A DNA stretch of 64,000 bases from Saprospiraceae bacterium (GTDB taxonomy: Bacteria; Bacteroidota; Bacteroidia; Chitinophagales; Saprospiraceae), in assembly GCA_027488935.1 (NCBI GenBank), contig JAIYAP010000014.1, forward strand, positions 62,001 through 126,000, written 5' to 3'. Position 1 is the stretch's first letter, and the number at the start of each line of letters is the position of its first letter. A program made the translations under genes and the position numbers. This document shows, in pieces, positions 1 through 8,664 of the stretch. A model generated the notes under the pieces. That model saw nothing but the letters and a program-made list of their open reading frames with translations. It was not told where the DNA came from and did not search any database.

Positions 1-2756
1 GGCAGTATTTGTCCCATTAAAAAGGCAACCGTGGTGGTGCGGATTTTTCCAGTCAACGCCTTAAAGGTGCGCAACTGACCATTGAGGTAAATGGCCATCA
101 AAGTACCATCGTAGGTTACGGTGACCTGGTAAAAACTGTCGATTTTCAACGCGATATCCGTATCCAGATCGGCCACCGTATTGAGGGTATTGACCGTCCA
201 GCGCAGGTATTTATCGGGGGTGATGGATATTTTCCAGCGGTTTTGCCAACTGCCGTGCGACAATAAAAAGGATTCTTTTTCGGGCAGGGCATTGGCTTTA
301 AACCAGCAGCTCACCGTGATGGCATTTTGAAAATTGAGCACGGGCTGGTTGACAACGGCAATATGCTGGGCCCCGCCATTGAAATAATAGGCACTTTGCG
401 GAACACCATTTTGGTCAGGCACCAACAAAGCCCCGTTTGCCTGGCCATTGAGTTGGTTGCCGCTTACGTCGTTGGCATTGCTGGTAAAAGGATAATGCGC
501 AATGAGGGTTGTTGGCGTTGTAGTGAAGTTTTTTACCAATAATTTGATGTTGCGTTCGGCAAAAAGGCCCTGATCGTCGGTCACTTTTACATTTACCTGA
601 AAGATACCTTCGCTCGCAGGGGCCGTCCAGTTGATGGTGCTGCCCGTTCCGCTGATGTTGCCGCCAACGGCTGTCCAGGTGTACCCCAACGGATCATTGT
701 TGGCATCCGAGGCGAGGCATTGGAGTTGCACCACGCTGCCTGGGGTGGTATAGATTGAACTGGTTTGAATATCCTGAATTTGCGGGGCGATATTGATTTT
801 CTCCACCACGGTGAGAATCAATTGCGCAGTATCGCTGTTGCCTTCCGGGTCGCTGACGATCAATTGCAGGGTAGCATCGCCTGTAGTGGCGGGGGCATTA
901 TAGGTGACTTGTGCGCCGGTGCCCGAAATGGTCCCCAGATTGCTGCTCCATTGGTAATTGAGCGTGCCCGAATCAGCATCTTCAACGGTTGCAAAAACCG
1001 CAGTTTGGGTGTTGATCGGGAGCGGGTTTTGAGCAGCGCCCAAGCCTTTGACGCGGGGAGTGCGGTTGTAAGGCTGGGCGTGCTGGGCATAATCGACCAC
1101 CACGCCATTGATTAACAATTGGTTGCGGCGGTACGTTTTGGCACCTGCGGGAGGCGTCAGCGTAATCATGATGGCCTGGTTGGCTGGAATCGTCACATTC
1201 ACCAATCCCGACACATTTTGCAAGACAAAGGTTTCACTTAAAGCCTCATACACATCTACCGGGGTATTGCCCGCATCAAGTTGAATGGTTTGTAGCGTGG
1301 GGTAAGGATTGTAATATAAATAGGTAGGATAGGCTGCATCGTTGTAAAAATCGGTTTTGAGCAGGTCCAATTGCAGGATTTTGTCCACATTGGTTTTTTG
1401 CAACATACAGCCTAAATACCCGATTGCGGAGGTACCGTACAAGGCTAAGTTGGTGGCTGCCCATCCGCCGCCGAGTGCATCGCCTGTCGAAAAAGGCGAA
1501 AGATTTTGGTATTTTTGTTTCATGGCTTCGTAGCCCATGACCCGTTGTGGGTCGTTGGTATTTGACCAAGCGGAAGCATCTTGCTGGTTGTTGGGCAAAA
1601 AACCGGGATAGAACAAGCGGGTGGCATTGGCCAAATTGAGTACCCATTTGCCGATTGCGCGGGCGAAACGTTTGTCGTACCGCACCATGGGCGTGAGCGC
1701 CGCGGCTTGTTGTACCCCGTTGAGTTGGAAGGCGTAATCATTGCCAGCGTCGTTGGCCTCCCCCACCAGTCCAGATACGTCAAAGCCGCCCCAGGTGCCT
1801 ACAATGGTACCCCAGCCGCGTAAAGCCCCGCGGTTGAACGACCAATTGACCATTTTCTCCACATCGTAGTTGGTGCCGAGTTCGGCATTCATTTTGGCCG
1901 CCACATAGGTTCCGTACGGTAATTGCAGTTCATAAGACGGGTTGCTGGTCCAGTTGTTCAGGAATTCGATGGACCATTCGGCACCTTTTCGGTAGGCGGG
2001 GTTGCCGGTTTTTTTCCAGGCATGGTACAATATCCAGGCGTAAGCACCGGCCGCTTCGGGTTCTTTTACGCCGTTGGCATTGGGCTCCTGGGTGATAAAA
2101 TTATAAGCCCGGTAATTCATGTTGGCGGGTGTCCAGGGTGTTTCCTTTCCGCCCAGTACCTGAACCGACTCCAAAAAGCGATCGGCAATGGTGGTAAACT
2201 GCACATCCGCCTCGCCGATGCCCGGAGTCGGGTACAAATCATGCAATTGGTAAAAAAACAAATTGGGCATCACATCGTACCACCAATCGCTGCCACTGCC
2301 GCCGCCTGCGTTGTTGAGGTAAATGTTTTGCCCATTGGCTTTGTTGAAAAAATCCTGGCTCATGAGCAGCCAGTTTTGCCCATATTGATTGGTTTTATCG
2401 GCTCCTACCAGCGTTGCACCCACCAGCGAAGGCAGTACATTGATTGCTTCGTTGCCAAAAGGCGAATTGGTACCCACGTAAGTATGTAATCGGAACGTAG
2501 GATTTTGCGGGTAATTCACGCCGCCGTTGCCCAGAAAACTCAAAGGCAGGTATTGCCCTGTTTTTTGCACATTATATACAAAAGAATCGTATTGCAAGGC
2601 GACCTGTCGCCAGTCACGCACATTGAACGGCGCGGGTTGGTTGGGCATCAGATCAATGCGGGGAATGGCGATTTGACCGGTTTGTCCCAACAGCCCAGTG
2701 GCCGATAAAAGCAAAGCAATCGTTGCTCCGAACATGTTGCGGAGGAAATGCATCAT
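1..2756 (-). CDS. Secreted LamG-domain protein, putative (alpha/alpha)-fold glycan-active enzyme, C-terminus outside window
   Basis: The reading frame is open from the ATG at 2756 to the left edge, so the 3' end is missing. A signal peptide ends near LLGQTGQ. The N-terminal about 550 residues are rich in Trp, Tyr and helical segments (for example YAWILYHAWKKTGNPAYR and LQLDLLKTDFYNDAAYPTYL) and look like an alpha/alpha-barrel glycosidase-type module. Two Ig/cadherin-like segments follow, each with a Y/TW...G.I.GTG pattern, and then a LamG/concanavalin-like jelly roll (LIAHYPFTSNANDVSG, then TVSCWFKA). It lies 51 nt downstream of SusD in the same direction, so it is probably the third gene of the SusC-SusD operon and attacks the glycan that pair imports. 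Substrate and catalytic residues are not recognisable. The fold assignment is inference; secretion and the LamG domain are clearer. Confidence 0.75.
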   Translation of the reverse strand, partial: MMHFLRNMFGATIALLLSATGLLGQTGQIAIPRIDLMPNQPAPFNVRDWRQVALQYDSFVYNVQKTGQYLPLSFLGNGGVNYPQNPTFRLHTYVGTNSPFGNEAINVLPSLVGATLVGADKTNQYGQNWLLMSQDFFNKANGQNIYLNNAGGGSGSDWWYDVMPNLFFYQLHDLYPTPGIGEADVQFTTIADRFLESVQVLGGKETPWTPANMNYRAYNFITQEPNANGVKEPEAAGAYAWILYHAWKKTGNPAYRKGAEWSIEFLNNWTSNPSYELQLPYGTYVAAKMNAELGTNYDVEKMVNWSFNRGALRGWGTIVGTWGGFDVSGLVGEANDAGNDYAFQLNGVQQAAALTPMVRYDKRFARAIGKWVLNLANATRLFYPGFLPNNQQDASAWSNTNDPQRVMGYEAMKQKYQNLSPFSTGDALGGGWAATNLALYGTSAIGYLGCMLQKTNVDKILQLDLLKTDFYNDAAYPTYLYYNPYPTLQTIQLDAGNTPVDVYEALSETFVLQNVSGLVNVTIPANQAIMITLTPPAGAKTYRRNQLLINGVVVDYAQHAQPYNRTPRVKGLGAAQNPLPINTQTAVFATVEDADSGTLNYQWSSNLGTISGTGAQVTYNAPATTGDATLQLIVSDPEGNSDTAQLILTVVEKINIAPQIQDIQTSSIYTTPGSVVQLQCLASDANNDPLGYTWTAVGGNISGTGSTINWTAPASEGIFQVNVKVTDDQGLFAERNIKLLVKNFTTTPTTLIAHYPFTSNANDVSGNQLNGQANGALLVPDQNGVPQSAYYFNGGAQHIAVVNQPVLNFQNAITVSCWFKANALPEKESFLLSHGSWQNRWKISITPDKYLRWTVNTLNTVADLDTDIALKIDSFYQVTVTYDGTLMAIYLNGQLRTFKALTGKIRTTTVAFLMGQIL

Positions 2757-2807
2757 AAAACTTATTTTAAAAGATGAAACGGAAATACAGGATTTTAGGC
2801 CGTTTTC

Positions 2808-4232
2808 TTAGTATCCGTTGTTCTGTAACAATGCCGAATTCAAGTCAATTTCTGTTTGTGGGATCGGAAAAACCTCGTGTTTGCCTGTTTGGAAACCCGG
2901 TAAGGTTTGTGCTGCAATGCCCCAGCGCACCAGGTCAAAAAAGCGGTGCATTTCAAAACCCAGTTCTACCTGGCGTTCGTGGCGAATTGCGGTGCGCATG
3001 GTCGCCTGGTCGGTGGTGGTAATGGTCGGTAAAGCGGTCAATGGGTCGCTTGCCTGGGCGCGGGCCCTGGCGCGCACTTGTTCGAGTGGCGCCTGGGCAT
3101 CCTGCACCCGGTTAAGTTCTGTAAGCGCTTCCGCCTCCCAAAGCAGTACTTCGGCATAGCGGATTGCCGTGTAATTGATGTCGCCGTCGGCTTTTTGCGT
3201 CACCTCTGCTTTGGGTTGGAGGTATTTACGCACGCCGTATTTGGTGGTGGAAAACGAGTTTTTGTACACCACCCCAAAATAATCCTCATTGTTGAGGGCT
3301 ACGGTAAATTTGCGCCGTGGATCGCCCGTTTCAAAAGCCTGCACAAATGCTTCGGTGGCTTCGGCAAATCCGTACCCTTCAAATTTTTTGGAAGCCCACC
3401 ACTGGTTCAGGAAATTGCCAACGCCTAATTGTAAGTTGGTGTGTTGTATTTCCCATACGGATTCTGCGTTGTTTTGGGTGGTTTTGCGAAAATTGTCTTG
3501 GTAATCGGGCACCAGGCTGTACACATTGAGTGCCTTTACTTTACCCACAAACTCTACCGTTTTTTCCCAGTTTTTATCGTACAAATAGGCTTTGGCGGCT
3601 AAAGCGAGTGCCGCGCCTTTGGTAGCCCGTCCGGCTTCTGATGCAGCAACCGTTGCGGGCAATAAATCGGCCGCGCGGGCAGCATCGGCTTCAATTTGGG
3701 CCAAAACCGCTGCTTTAGGCGTTTTGGGCACCTTCAGTTCGTCAGGAGGTGTCACCTTGATGAGCAAAGGCACCTCGCCGTACACCTGTACAAGCAAAAA
3801 GTAGTAGTAGGAACGCAAAAACAGCGCCTCGCCGCGGAGTTGGTTGCGGCGGGTTTCGTTGATTTCAATGGCATCTATATTGTCCAATACTAAATTGCAT
3901 TGAGTAATGCCGGTGTATTGCAATTTCCAAAAGGTATTGAACTCCTCGGTGCGGGGCGTGTACGTGAGGGCATCCATTTCGGTAATGCCCGGCCGGGAGC
4001 CATCGCCGCCGGTAATGGCTTCATCGGCGGTAACCACCCCAAAAGCCCAGTAATAGTTGTTGTTTTCGTTGCTGAATACCAGGGGTTGGTACGCCGCATT
4101 GAGGGCCTGAATGGCATCGGCTTCGGTTTGAAAATAAGAACCGGCATCCAAAATAGCGATCGGATCTTTATCCAGGATGCCCTGGCAAGCCGTAAAACTC
4201 AAAAAAATAAAAAAAAAAAGGGTTGTGCGCAT
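2808..4232 (-). CDS. susD-like: SusD/RagB-family outer-membrane glycan-binding lipoprotein
   Basis: SusD proteins are surface lipoproteins that cap a SusC barrel and capture glycan. Starting at the ATG at 4232, the product has a short lipoprotein signal (FFFIFLSFTAC) with the lipidated Cys at about residue 16, followed by GILDKDPIAILD. The body has the family helical pattern: FNTFWKLQYTGITQCNLVLDNID near the N-terminus, LRGEALFLRSYYYFLLVQVYGEVPL with its TPR-like helices, and the C-terminal RHERQVELGFEMHRFFDLVRWG and VFPIPQTEIDLN motifs. About 474 residues is normal for the family. An in-frame ATG at 4244 would add four residues; the inner one fits the signal peptide better. It follows SusC by about 44 nt and is certainly co-transcribed with it. 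Confidence 0.95.
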   Translation of the reverse strand: MRTTLFFFIFLSFTACQGILDKDPIAILDAGSYFQTEADAIQALNAAYQPLVFSNENNNYYWAFGVVTADEAITGGDGSRPGITEMDALTYTPRTEEFNTFWKLQYTGITQCNLVLDNIDAIEINETRRNQLRGEALFLRSYYYFLLVQVYGEVPLLIKVTPPDELKVPKTPKAAVLAQIEADAARAADLLPATVAASEAGRATKGAALALAAKAYLYDKNWEKTVEFVGKVKALNVYSLVPDYQDNFRKTTQNNAESVWEIQHTNLQLGVGNFLNQWWASKKFEGYGFAEATEAFVQAFETGDPRRKFTVALNNEDYFGVVYKNSFSTTKYGVRKYLQPKAEVTQKADGDINYTAIRYAEVLLWEAEALTELNRVQDAQAPLEQVRARARAQASDPLTALPTITTTDQATMRTAIRHERQVELGFEMHRFFDLVRWGIAAQTLPGFQTGKHEVFPIPQTEIDLNSALLQNNGY

Positions 4233-4276
4233 ATGGCTAAGCATTGAACCACCTGGTGAATACAGGTGGCAGGTTT

Positions 4277-7200
4277 TTAAAATTCAATTTTGAAACCGCC
4301 GATGAACGTACGCGGGGAAGGCACGGTACCCCAATCGATACCCACCGCCAAATCGGAAGAAAGTCCCAAGCCGCGGGTATCATTGGAATTGGCCTGTATT
4401 TCGGGGTCCAAACCGCTGTATTTGGTGAAGGTGAACGCATTTTGAGCCGTTACGTACACGCGCAAACCGCCGATGCCTTTCCATTTCAACCAGTCTTTCA
4501 GGTTGTAGCCGATGGAAATATTGCGCACCCGCAGGTAAGACCCTTTTTCCAAAAATCGGGTAGAGGGCCTGCGGTTGCCATTGCGGTCGTCCACGCTCAC
4601 TTTCGGAATGTTCGTATTGGTGTTGTTGGGCGTCCAACGGTTGAGAATTTCCTGGTACGAATTGAACCCGCGCAATTGGGTTTCGTAGGCAAAATTGCCA
4701 TATAGGAAATACACATCATTGCCTTGTACGCCTTGCAGGAGGGTCGAGAAATCGAAGTTTTTCCAGGTGCAATTGAGGGTAAGGCCGTAAGAGAATTTAG
4801 GGAATGGACTGCCTGTATGCTTTCGGTCTTTGTCGTCAATTTTATTGTCGCCATTCAAATCGGCAAATTTGACATCTCCTGGCTGGGTGTACTGTGTTTG
4901 GAACGGGCTGGCATCAATTTCGGCCTGATTCTGGAAAATACCTTCCATTTCATACAGAAAGAACGATCCGACCGGATAGCCGGGCTCTGTTTTGGTGAGG
5001 GCACCATCCGAAAGTCCAAAGCCGCCTAATATAGGTTCGCTGTTGGCTAAGGATAGTACCTTGTTTTGGATGGTCGTAATATTACCGCCGATATTGTAAT
5101 TAAAATCACCGATGCGATTTTTGTAAATCAGGCCGAGTTCGATGCCTTTGTTTTCAACTGCAGCGGCGTTGACAAACGGGGCACGAGTAGCGCCGCCCGC
5201 CTGCGGTATAGGCACGCGCACGAGGATGTCTTCGGTGCGTTTGCGGTAAAGATCAAGGGTGACGGAGAGGCGGTCTTTCCAAAAAGACATGTCCAAACCG
5301 GCGTTGATTTGGGTACTGGTTTCCCAGCGGATGTTGCTGTTGCCGGTTTCTAGGATTTTAGCACCGGTAACAATTTGATCGCCAAAGGAATACACATAAC
5401 TACCTGTTTGTACCAAGGAACTATACGGATAGTTGCCAATTTCCTGGTTGCCCAATTGTCCCCAACTGCCGCGTAATTTCAGGCTGGACATAAAACGCAC
5501 GGGCTGGAAAAAGGCTTCATTCGAAATATTCCAGGCTGCCGAAACGGAAGGGAACGTGCCCCAACGGTTGTTTGGGCCAAATCGGGAAGAGCCGTCCCGT
5601 CGGACCGTTGCACTCACCACATATCGGTTGCTGTACGTGTAGCCTGCTTGTGCAAAAAAGGAAAGCAGGGCAAATTCGGTCGCAATACCGGAAGCGCTGA
5701 TGTTTTTAATATCGATGGGCGTACTGGCATCAATGTACCGGAACAAAGGATCGGTGCTGCGGAAATTGTTGGCCGAAGCGCCTAGGTAATCGGTATGGTT
5801 CTGGATGGCCTCCATGCCCAATAAACCAGAAATATGGTGTTCGCCAAAATCGCGTTGATAATCGGCCGTATTGTTCCAGGTAAGGGTTTGGTTAAAAATG
5901 CGGCCCTCTGTGAGCGAAGTAGGTGAATAAATCGCGGGAGAAAGAATTTCTTTAAATTTCTTTTCATTTTCAAATTGAAAATCGCCGCCCAGGGTACTCC
6001 TGATTTTCAAACCTTTAAACAATTGCAATTCGGCAAATACATTTCCAAATACCCGGTAGCGCCGAATATGCCAGTCGGTATTGTCGATAAATACCAATGG
6101 ATTGGGATTGCCGTCGCCATATAAATTGGCATCGCCGAGTTCGGACGACACCTTTACGGGGTCGCCATTGCCGTTGGTGGTTCTGAAAACGGGAGAGGCA
6201 ATCAGGGCGTAACGCACCCCACTTAATTCATTGCCCGCACCAAAACCGTCGCCGGAAGCGCCAATTACTTTGCGATCGGTATGCGAAAAAGACAGGTTTT
6301 GGCCTATTTTAACGCGCTTATTGCCTACTTCGCCGTTGAAGCGCACCTGGTATTTATCAAAACCCTGTCCTTTAAAAATGCCGTCCTGCTTGTGGTATTC
6401 ACCCGAAATGTAATAGTTGCTAAATTCCCCGCCGCCCATGGCCGACAGATTGTAATGCTGGATGCTGGCCGGGTTGAACACTTGGTCGAGCCAGTTGACA
6501 TCCGGTAAGGTATCGAGGATGGCCGGATCATAAGTAGGCAATTGGTTGGCTACATTCCGTTGAGTATTGGCATTGGTGATGGCCTCGTTGCGAATGGTGA
6601 GGTATTCCTGCGCATTGAGCAACTTGGGCAGTTTAAAGGCGTTTTGCACCCCGGTGTAGGCCTCAAAGGCAAAAGACGGTTTGCCTGATTTGCCGCGTTT
6701 GGTAGTAATCAGGATAACGCCGTTGGCAGCCCGCGAACCGTAAATGGCCGCTGCTGCACCGTCTTTCAGCACTTCAATCGATTCTATATCGGCGGGCGAG
6801 AACATATTGATATTGCCGGTGGTGGGCACGCCGTCGATGACAAACAATGGGTTGTTGTTGCCCAAGGTGCCTGCACCCCGGATCCGCACTGCTATATCGT
6901 CGCCGGGTGAGCCCGTTACCTGGGTAACCTGTACCCCCGGTGCCTGGCCTTGCAGCGCCTGATCGATGCCGACAATGACGAGTTTCTCAATATCTTTAGA
7001 TTTCACTGTAGCAATGGCCGAGGCGATGTTGCTGCGAATTTCCTTGCGGTAACCTGTTACCACCACATCTTGCAGCTGGTTGGCAGCAGTGGTGAGTACA
7101 ACATCAAGGGTCGTTCGGCCATTGAGTTCCATTTCCAACTCGATAAAACCCGTGTACCTAAATATCAAAATTGCATTTGCCGAGCCTACCTCTATTTTGA

Positions 7201-7417
7201 ATTTACCGTTCAGGTCGGTCATCGCGCCATTGGTGGTTCCGCGCTCAAAAACACTTACCCCAATGAGGGCCTGCTGATCTTCGGCACCCAACACGGTGCC
7301 CGTTACTGGAACTGTTTGCGCGCGCGCAGAGGTGCCACAAAGCAAACAAAGCATGGCCACAGCAAAAGTGGCCGCCTGGGAAGTTCGGGTAATATAATTG
7401 GTAAAAATTGAAAGCAT
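4277..7417 (-). CDS. susC-like: SusC/RagA-family TonB-linked outer-membrane transporter
   Basis: This is an energy-dependent outer-membrane importer. A signal peptide (ending SARAQ) is followed by a carboxypeptidase-like regulatory domain (VTGTVLGAEDQQALIGVSV, residues about 37-120). The plug domain carries the SusC signatures DVVVTGY, ALQGQAPGVQVTQVTG, RIRGAGTLGNNNPLFVIDG and IESIEVLKDGAAAAIYGSRA. A 22-stranded barrel fills the rest and ends in a membrane-type strand (RTFIGGFKIEF). The length, 1046 residues, is typical. It is the first gene of the operon with SusD and the LamG protein and is divergent from the AraC regulator. No perfect Bacteroidota -7 box precedes it; CACTTTTG upstream is a one-base mismatch, which would fit activator dependence. 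Confidence 0.96.
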   Translation of the reverse strand: MLSIFTNYITRTSQAATFAVAMLCLLCGTSARAQTVPVTGTVLGAEDQQALIGVSVFERGTTNGAMTDLNGKFKIEVGSANAILIFRYTGFIELEMELNGRTTLDVVLTTAANQLQDVVVTGYRKEIRSNIASAIATVKSKDIEKLVIVGIDQALQGQAPGVQVTQVTGSPGDDIAVRIRGAGTLGNNNPLFVIDGVPTTGNINMFSPADIESIEVLKDGAAAAIYGSRAANGVILITTKRGKSGKPSFAFEAYTGVQNAFKLPKLLNAQEYLTIRNEAITNANTQRNVANQLPTYDPAILDTLPDVNWLDQVFNPASIQHYNLSAMGGGEFSNYYISGEYHKQDGIFKGQGFDKYQVRFNGEVGNKRVKIGQNLSFSHTDRKVIGASGDGFGAGNELSGVRYALIASPVFRTTNGNGDPVKVSSELGDANLYGDGNPNPLVFIDNTDWHIRRYRVFGNVFAELQLFKGLKIRSTLGGDFQFENEKKFKEILSPAIYSPTSLTEGRIFNQTLTWNNTADYQRDFGEHHISGLLGMEAIQNHTDYLGASANNFRSTDPLFRYIDASTPIDIKNISASGIATEFALLSFFAQAGYTYSNRYVVSATVRRDGSSRFGPNNRWGTFPSVSAAWNISNEAFFQPVRFMSSLKLRGSWGQLGNQEIGNYPYSSLVQTGSYVYSFGDQIVTGAKILETGNSNIRWETSTQINAGLDMSFWKDRLSVTLDLYRKRTEDILVRVPIPQAGGATRAPFVNAAAVENKGIELGLIYKNRIGDFNYNIGGNITTIQNKVLSLANSEPILGGFGLSDGALTKTEPGYPVGSFFLYEMEGIFQNQAEIDASPFQTQYTQPGDVKFADLNGDNKIDDKDRKHTGSPFPKFSYGLTLNCTWKNFDFSTLLQGVQGNDVYFLYGNFAYETQLRGFNSYQEILNRWTPNNTNTNIPKVSVDDRNGNRRPSTRFLEKGSYLRVRNISIGYNLKDWLKWKGIGGLRVYVTAQNAFTFTKYSGLDPEIQANSNDTRGLGLSSDLAVGIDWGTVPSPRTFIGGFKIEF

Positions 7418-7495
7418 GGTTACCTTATTTTATTTATTATGACAAAAGTGCCAAACATTAAAAGACCGTTCTGATACTATTATGCGAATATGTGA

Positions 7496-7503
7496 TACTT
7501 TTG
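7496..7503 (+). promoter_or_regulatory. Candidate -7 box (TACTTTTG) for the AraC gene
   Basis: TACTTTTG matches the Bacteroidota sigma-ABfr -7 consensus TAnnTTTG and would start transcription near 7510, about 90 nt before the AraC start. No good TTTG box is seen 19-21 nt upstream. Confidence 0.45.
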
Positions 7504-7599
7504 TGTGCAAAGCCGATTCAGGGTGTTTTTTTCATGAACAAGCCGAACCAGTTTTTAAAAATTGGCGCAGAAAGTATTTAGCAAAATGAAATTCTGAAA

Positions 7600-8577
7600 A
7601 TGAATATCTACCGTGAAATTACCCCCCTCGAAAAGCCCGATGTATTCATCGTACTGGATTCGGTGTGCAATGGCTTCAATTACCCCATCCACAACCACCC
7701 CGAATATGAACTTAACCTAATCGCAGGCATGTCGGGTACCCGCATTGTAGGCGACTCAACCGATCGATACAACAATTATGACTTGGTGTTGCTGGGACCT
7801 TATTTATACCATAAGTGGGATGGCGACGAGCACTTGCAAGCCGCCGGACAGCCTTATCGGGTGATTACCATTCAGTTTGCAATGGATTTGTTTAGCGGCC
7901 CGTTGTTTCAGAAAGAGCGTTTTATCAAAATTCGAAAAATGCTGCGCGATTCGAGCCGGGGCATTCGGTTTGAGGGCAAAACCTTTGGCGAGGCCATGCA
8001 AATCATGATTGACTTGACCGAAGACAAGGGTTTTACCAACATCATTCAGTTTTTGCAATTGCTGGATCTGCTGTCGCAATCTGCCGACACGGCGTTTTTG
8101 GCCAGTGAGGGATTTTCGCCCCAAGCGCCCGCCACCGAAAACAACCGCATGCAGGTAGCCTATAATTACATTTTGAAAAATTTCACCGAGCCGGAATTGA
8201 AAATACGCGATGTAGCGGCCTTGGTGAACATGAGCGACTCAGCTTTTAGCCATTTTTTCAAACATTACGCCTTTCGCAATTTTACCCAGTTTCTGGTAGA
8301 TGTGCGCATTGGGCATGCTTGCAAGTTATTACTTAATACCGATGAAACGGTCAATCAGATTTGTTTCAAATCGGGTTTTACCAATTTAGCCAACTTCAAT
8401 CGCCTGTTTAAAAAGTATCGGCTGTGTACGCCTTTGGCTTATCGCCGCAAATATTTGGATAAAAATGATTTTGATTGGACCAATCAGGTAACGCCTTGGC
8501 AGTTTTTGCCGGGCAAATCGAACACCCAGGAGCGGATTAAGCCAGCAGCCTATTCTACGCGGTTGGTGCATTTATAA
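7600..8577 (+). CDS. AraC-family transcriptional regulator
   Basis: The protein has 325 residues. The N-terminal about 100 residues form a cupin-like sensing domain (YPIHNHPEYELNLIAG, then DLVLLGPYLYHKW). The C-terminal AraC DNA-binding domain, residues about 180-285, has two helix-turn-helix units: LKIRDVAALVNMSDSAFSHFFK and ETVNQICFKSGFTNLANFNRLFKK, the second being the family signature. It is divergent from the SusC operon across a 182-nt intergenic region and is the obvious candidate to control it. The inducer, probably a sugar, is inferred only from context. The C-terminal tail after the second HTH (KYLDKNDFDWTNQ onward) extends about 50 residues past the usual end. Confidence 0.93.
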   Translation: MNIYREITPLEKPDVFIVLDSVCNGFNYPIHNHPEYELNLIAGMSGTRIVGDSTDRYNNYDLVLLGPYLYHKWDGDEHLQAAGQPYRVITIQFAMDLFSGPLFQKERFIKIRKMLRDSSRGIRFEGKTFGEAMQIMIDLTEDKGFTNIIQFLQLLDLLSQSADTAFLASEGFSPQAPATENNRMQVAYNYILKNFTEPELKIRDVAALVNMSDSAFSHFFKHYAFRNFTQFLVDVRIGHACKLLLNTDETVNQICFKSGFTNLANFNRLFKKYRLCTPLAYRRKYLDKNDFDWTNQVTPWQFLPGKSNTQERIKPAAYSTRLVHL

Positions 8578-8583
8578 AATAAG

Positions 8584-8612
8584 TTGGTCTGCAACTCGTA
8601 TGGGTACTTTTG
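8584..8612 (+). promoter_or_regulatory. Promoter of the channel gene (TTG-N18-TACTTTTG)
   Basis: TTG at 8584-8586 and TACTTTTG at 8605-8612 fit the Bacteroidota -33/-7 pattern. A second TACTTTTG lies at 8624-8631. Both place the transcription start after 8610, so the open frame before 8665 is not translated and the ATG at 8665 is the start. Confidence 0.6.
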
Positions 8613-8664
8613 TGTGGAATGCGTACTTTTGGGCTGCAACATACCAATCCGGCCCGCCGCCAAT

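Noticed and set aside
8584-8664. 27-codon N-terminal extension of the channel gene
   Set aside because: Lies on the promoter boxes and precedes a proper signal sequence starting at 8665.
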